NCBI GenBank assembly: GCA_041656735.1
Contig: JBBACY010000014.1
Location: 11,279 to 75,278 of the forward strand
Source: Perlabentimonas sp041656735
Lineage (GTDB): Bacteria > Bacteroidota > Bacteroidia > Bacteroidales > Tenuifilaceae
DNA length: 64,000 nucleotides
Direction: 5' to 3'
The notes under the pieces were generated by a model. The model was not told the origin of the DNA. It worked only from the letters and a program-made list of their open reading frames with translations, and ran no database searches. The translations under genes and the position numbers were made by a program. Below, in pieces: positions 61,232-64,000 of this stretch; the first letter of the stretch is position 1, and every line of letters starts with the position of its first letter.

Positions 61232-63106
61232 ATGATGTTTTTTTCACAAAGAACAGTTAAAATACTCCTTATTTTACTCCTTATAGCTGTGCACACCTCG
61301 CTGTTAGGTCAGGAAATAAGCATACTACCTGAGGATAAACAGAGTGATGTTAACCGATACATAGAACTAGTAGGTCGCTACAAACAAGCGGGTAACACCG
61401 AGCAAGCCATTTTTTACCTAAACCGTGTTGCTTTTGCGTACTGGGAAAATGGAAGCCTACGCGAAGCGGTTTCGTACTTCCTTGAATCGGTACCATTAAA
61501 CGAGAGGATTCAAAACTACAACGACATTAAAGCCATATACAGTAATATTGGGTTAATATATACCGATTTAGAACGTTTTGACCTTGCCCTAGAATACTTC
61601 AACAAAAGTCTAGAGGCACGGCGTCATCTAAATAATAAGTCTGAAACAGCCGCTGGATTAATTGATGTAGCCTATATTCACGGGGTGCTTAAACAGCATG
61701 ATAAGGCTCTACCATTGCTTGAAGAGGCACTTTCGCTTTCGCGAGATATTGGAAACCCGCGGCTTACCTTAAACTGCTTAAGGCTTTTAAACTATAATTA
61801 TGATAGGAAAGGGAACCTAGCTAAAGCGCAGGAAATGAGTAATATGTTTTCGCAAATTGAGCAACAGGTAGCCAAAATGGACGTTAGCCGGGGTTTCGAA
61901 GAGTTAGTGAGAGAAACGGATGCTGAGGTTGTGCGTGAACGCATACAACGCACTGCCCAATCTTTAGAAATGGAAATTAGGAAAATAAAAGCTCAGGCAA
62001 CCGAGGACTCTTTAGGTTTTGCTCTTCAGGCGCAGCAAGACTCACTCACAAAGGTTGAGGAGTTAGTGATACGACGCCAGCAAGAAATTGAGCTACTTGA
62101 ATCGCAAAAAAAAATACAAGAACTGGCCGAAAAAGAACAACAAGCCAGGCTTAGGGGACAGCAAACAATTATATACTCAGGATTAGCAGGTTTAATCCTG
62201 CTTTTAGCTCTTTCAATTTTTATATTTAAAAGCTATCGAGACAAACGAAAGGCTAATACACTGCTAAGCCACCAGAACGAGGAGATAAACAAGCAAAAAG
62301 ATTACATTCAGAGGCAAAACGAAAATATTAGCAAAAGTATTAACTACGCCCAAGGAATTCAGAGGGCTTTGTTGCCAACACAAAAAGCACTGGAAAACTA
62401 CTTTCCCGAATCATTCATTTACTTTAAACCCCGCGACGTAGTTAGTGGCGACTACTACTGGTTTAAGCCCATTGTAAATGGCACAGATGTGTACAATCCT
62501 AAAACCGACAAGGTTGCCATTTCGGCAATTGACTGTACAGGGCACGGTGTGCCTGGGGCATTCCTCTCGATGATTGGGTATAATTTGCTCGATGAGATTA
62601 CAGAAAAAGGGGTTCACAAACCAGGGGAAATTTTATTGGAACTAAACAGGGGCATTAGAAGAACCCTACGCCAAGACGAAACCGATAATCGCGACGGCAT
62701 GGATATGGCCCTATGTGTTTGGGATCCTAAAAAAAGAACGATAGAATATTCTGGAGCAAAAAACCCCCTAGTTTACATTAAAAACGATGAGCTTTTCAGA
62801 ATTAGGGGCGATAAGGAATCAATAGGAGGAGGAACAACCAACGTAAACCTCGAATTTACCACCCATACTATTGACATTGATGAACCAACATGGCTATATA
62901 TGTTTTCGGATGGGTTTATAGACCAGTTTGGTGGTAACGATGGCCGAAAATTTATGTTTAAAAGGTTCACCCAACTCCTAGAGCACATTCATAAATTTCC
63001 GGCAAATGAGCAGCGCGAAATTATGAAAATAACATTTAAGGAGTGGAAACGCGAAGAATACTCCCAGATTGATGATGTTTTAATTGTAGGTTTTAAAATT
63101 GAGTAG
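61232..63106 (+). CDS. TPR-containing SpoIIE/PP2C-type serine phosphatase, membrane-bound
   Basis: The 624-residue protein has a signal peptide (about 1-26), TPR repeats (about 30-200; AIFYLNRVAFAYWENGSLRE, IYSNIGLIYTDLERFDLALE), a coiled coil, one transmembrane helix (about 305-325, GLAGLILLLALSIFIF), another coiled coil and a cytoplasmic SpoIIE domain (about 380-624). That domain has FIYFKPRDVVSGDYYWF, AISAIDCTGHGVPGAFLSMI and WLYMFSDGFIDQFGG with metal-binding aspartates. It reads a periplasmic signal and dephosphorylates a serine/threonine protein, often an anti-anti-sigma factor. No partner is encoded in the window. Confidence 0.9.
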   Translation: MMFFSQRTVKILLILLLIAVHTSLLGQEISILPEDKQSDVNRYIELVGRYKQAGNTEQAIFYLNRVAFAYWENGSLREAVSYFLESVPLNERIQNYNDIKAIYSNIGLIYTDLERFDLALEYFNKSLEARRHLNNKSETAAGLIDVAYIHGVLKQHDKALPLLEEALSLSRDIGNPRLTLNCLRLLNYNYDRKGNLAKAQEMSNMFSQIEQQVAKMDVSRGFEELVRETDAEVVRERIQRTAQSLEMEIRKIKAQATEDSLGFALQAQQDSLTKVEELVIRRQQEIELLESQKKIQELAEKEQQARLRGQQTIIYSGLAGLILLLALSIFIFKSYRDKRKANTLLSHQNEEINKQKDYIQRQNENISKSINYAQGIQRALLPTQKALENYFPESFIYFKPRDVVSGDYYWFKPIVNGTDVYNPKTDKVAISAIDCTGHGVPGAFLSMIGYNLLDEITEKGVHKPGEILLELNRGIRRTLRQDETDNRDGMDMALCVWDPKKRTIEYSGAKNPLVYIKNDELFRIRGDKESIGGGTTNVNLEFTTHTIDIDEPTWLYMFSDGFIDQFGGNDGRKFMFKRFTQLLEHIHKFPANEQREIMKITFKEWKREEYSQIDDVLIVGFKIE

Positions 63107-63530
63107 GGTTTACGAGTTGCGGGTTACGAGTTACGAGTTTGCTTGCCCGAATGGATAATGCGAGGCTCCAAGTGCCAAAGGGTAAAAGGTTGAGGTTGAA
63201 GGTTGAGATTGAGGTTGAGATTGAGGTTGAGATTGAGGTTGAGAGGGTTACGGGTTGCGAGTTGCGAGTTGCGAGGTACGAGGTACGAGTTGTGGGTTGC
63301 GAGTTGCGAGTTGCGTGTTGCGTGTTTGTAAGCTCGAAAGGACTTTGCGTAGCTCCAATGGCTAAAAGCTAACAGCTAAAGATTAAGGCTTAGGTGCAGA
63401 GCACCGAAATATTAAAAACCAGCTAACCGCCAATAGCCAATAGCCAACAACTAACAGCAAGGTTGAGGTTGAGGTTCAGAAGTTGCGAGGTACGAGGTAC
63501 GAGTTGTGGGTTGCGCTTAATTATACTGCC
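63107..63530. repeat. Heptamer and hexamer repeat field
   Basis: GAGTTRC heptamers occur at 63110-63141, 63247-63322 and 63479-63515. GAGATT/GAGGTT hexamers run at 63189-63246 and again near 63460-63478. AGCTAAM/AGCCAAT heptamers lie at 63355-63390 and 63418-63460. The repeats are degenerate, so unit boundaries are approximate. No coding frame across this stretch looks real. Confidence 0.7.
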
Positions 63531-63592
63531 ACTTGGTAGCGAAATACCGTAATAGAAATGCTTGTTCGGGCTGAAAGTCCAACTTATTGCAG

Positions 63593-63648
63593 CCCGAGGC
63601 AACGCCTCGGGTTCGTTGTATTATAGCGAGATTTCGCCCTGTAAGGGC
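63593..63648. repeat. Two GC-rich hairpins
   Basis: CCCGAGGC and GCCTCGGG pair across AAC (63593-63611), and GCCCT pairs with AGGGC across GTA (63636-63648). Both resemble dispersed REP-like units rather than terminators, since no T-run follows directly and the nearest gene ends about 490 bases upstream. Confidence 0.6.
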
Positions 63649-64000
63649 AGGTTAAAAAAATAATTGTAGGTAATTTAGTGATTTTGCTTACCCAACTAAT
63701 TACCGCAGCGACGGGCAGGTTAATGTTGCGGGTTTGCTAGTTAGAATGGATAAAGCGAAGCTCCAATAGCCAAGGGCTAAAAACCAAAGGCTGAAATTGA
63801 ACAATATGTAATGCAAAAACGTTTAGAACACTTAAAAACTCTGATATTACAACAATTTCTCCTTCTAAAATAATTTTATTTAACACCATAAAAATAGATG
63901 TTAATCACGTATTTTGTTCAATTGCTCAAGAAAACGCCAACTAAAACAATAAAATATTGCCAAACCACTTGTGAAATTGTATATTTAATATAATTTTACA
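63649..64000. other. Gene-free window end
   Basis: The stretch contains another AGCCAAN heptamer run at about 63762-63795 and otherwise AT-rich sequence. I could not support a gene on either strand up to the window edge. Confidence 0.5.

Noticed and set aside
1..64000. tRNA, rRNA or riboswitch genes
   Set aside because: No cloverleaf T-loop motifs, rRNA signatures or known riboswitch cores were recognised by eye on either strand; a covariance search could still find one.

Overview
The window comes from a Bacteroidota chromosome, most likely Bacteroidales or a relative. Supporting signs are genes starting without clear Shine-Dalgarno sequences, several TAnnTTTG-type -7 promoter boxes, a TamA/TamB pair, PD40/TPR envelope proteins, an ECF sigma/FecR pair and a MacB/FtsX-type efflux operon. 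No rRNA, tRNA or CRISPR array was recognised.

Layout. 1-645: the 5' part of a REP-associated (RAYT, HUH) transposase with copies of a short palindrome in and beside it. 646-6797: a minus-strand tripartite efflux operon (membrane-fusion protein, ATPase, two FtsX permeases, TolC-like exit duct) behind a good sigma-54 promoter and an upstream palindrome. 7108-15289: a glycan-use operon (GH20 hexosaminidase, LacI regulator, MFS sugar permease, ROK-like protein, GH2 beta-mannosidase), functionally joined by a GH92 alpha-mannosidase at 20363-23299. Together these could strip N-glycan-type oligosaccharides in the periplasm or at the cell surface, import the freed sugar and sense it. There is no SusC/SusD pair. 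Between them lie a methyltransferase, an orphan GAF histidine kinase, TfoX-like and DUF486 proteins, a NYN/LOTUS protein and a small barrel protein. 23424-25272: ECF sigma factor, FecR anti-sigma factor and a small secreted protein.

26417-37175 is an accessory defence island on the minus strand. It holds a type I restriction-modification operon in the order hsdR, rhuM, hsdM, GIY-YIG nuclease gene, hsdS, with neighbouring genes overlapping or 3 bases apart, then an RloA/RloB (AbiL-like) pair and a decayed second rhuM. Two related 132-base palindrome-ended elements with identical geometry flank the restriction operon and look like cassette boundaries. REP-like hairpins with an invariant loop and covarying stems are inserted in frame in three of the operon's proteins. 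The GIY-YIG gene ends in a second, diverged copy of the hsdM 3' tail, marking it as an insertion at the hsdM/hsdS junction.

37181-63106 is mostly core and envelope functions: TraB/GumN protein, a TPR/PD40/SPOR protein, a CheY-like regulator, an ACP-like protein without the usual serine, a copper-type P-ATPase, the TamA/TamB-like pair, isopentenyl-diphosphate isomerase, a large TPR protein with an outer-membrane barrel protein, DNA gyrase B, a 15-repeat YwqK/MORN-like protein, a PapD-like chaperone and a TPR/SpoIIE phosphatase. 63107-64000 is gene-free and full of heptamer and hexamer repeats and REP-like hairpins.
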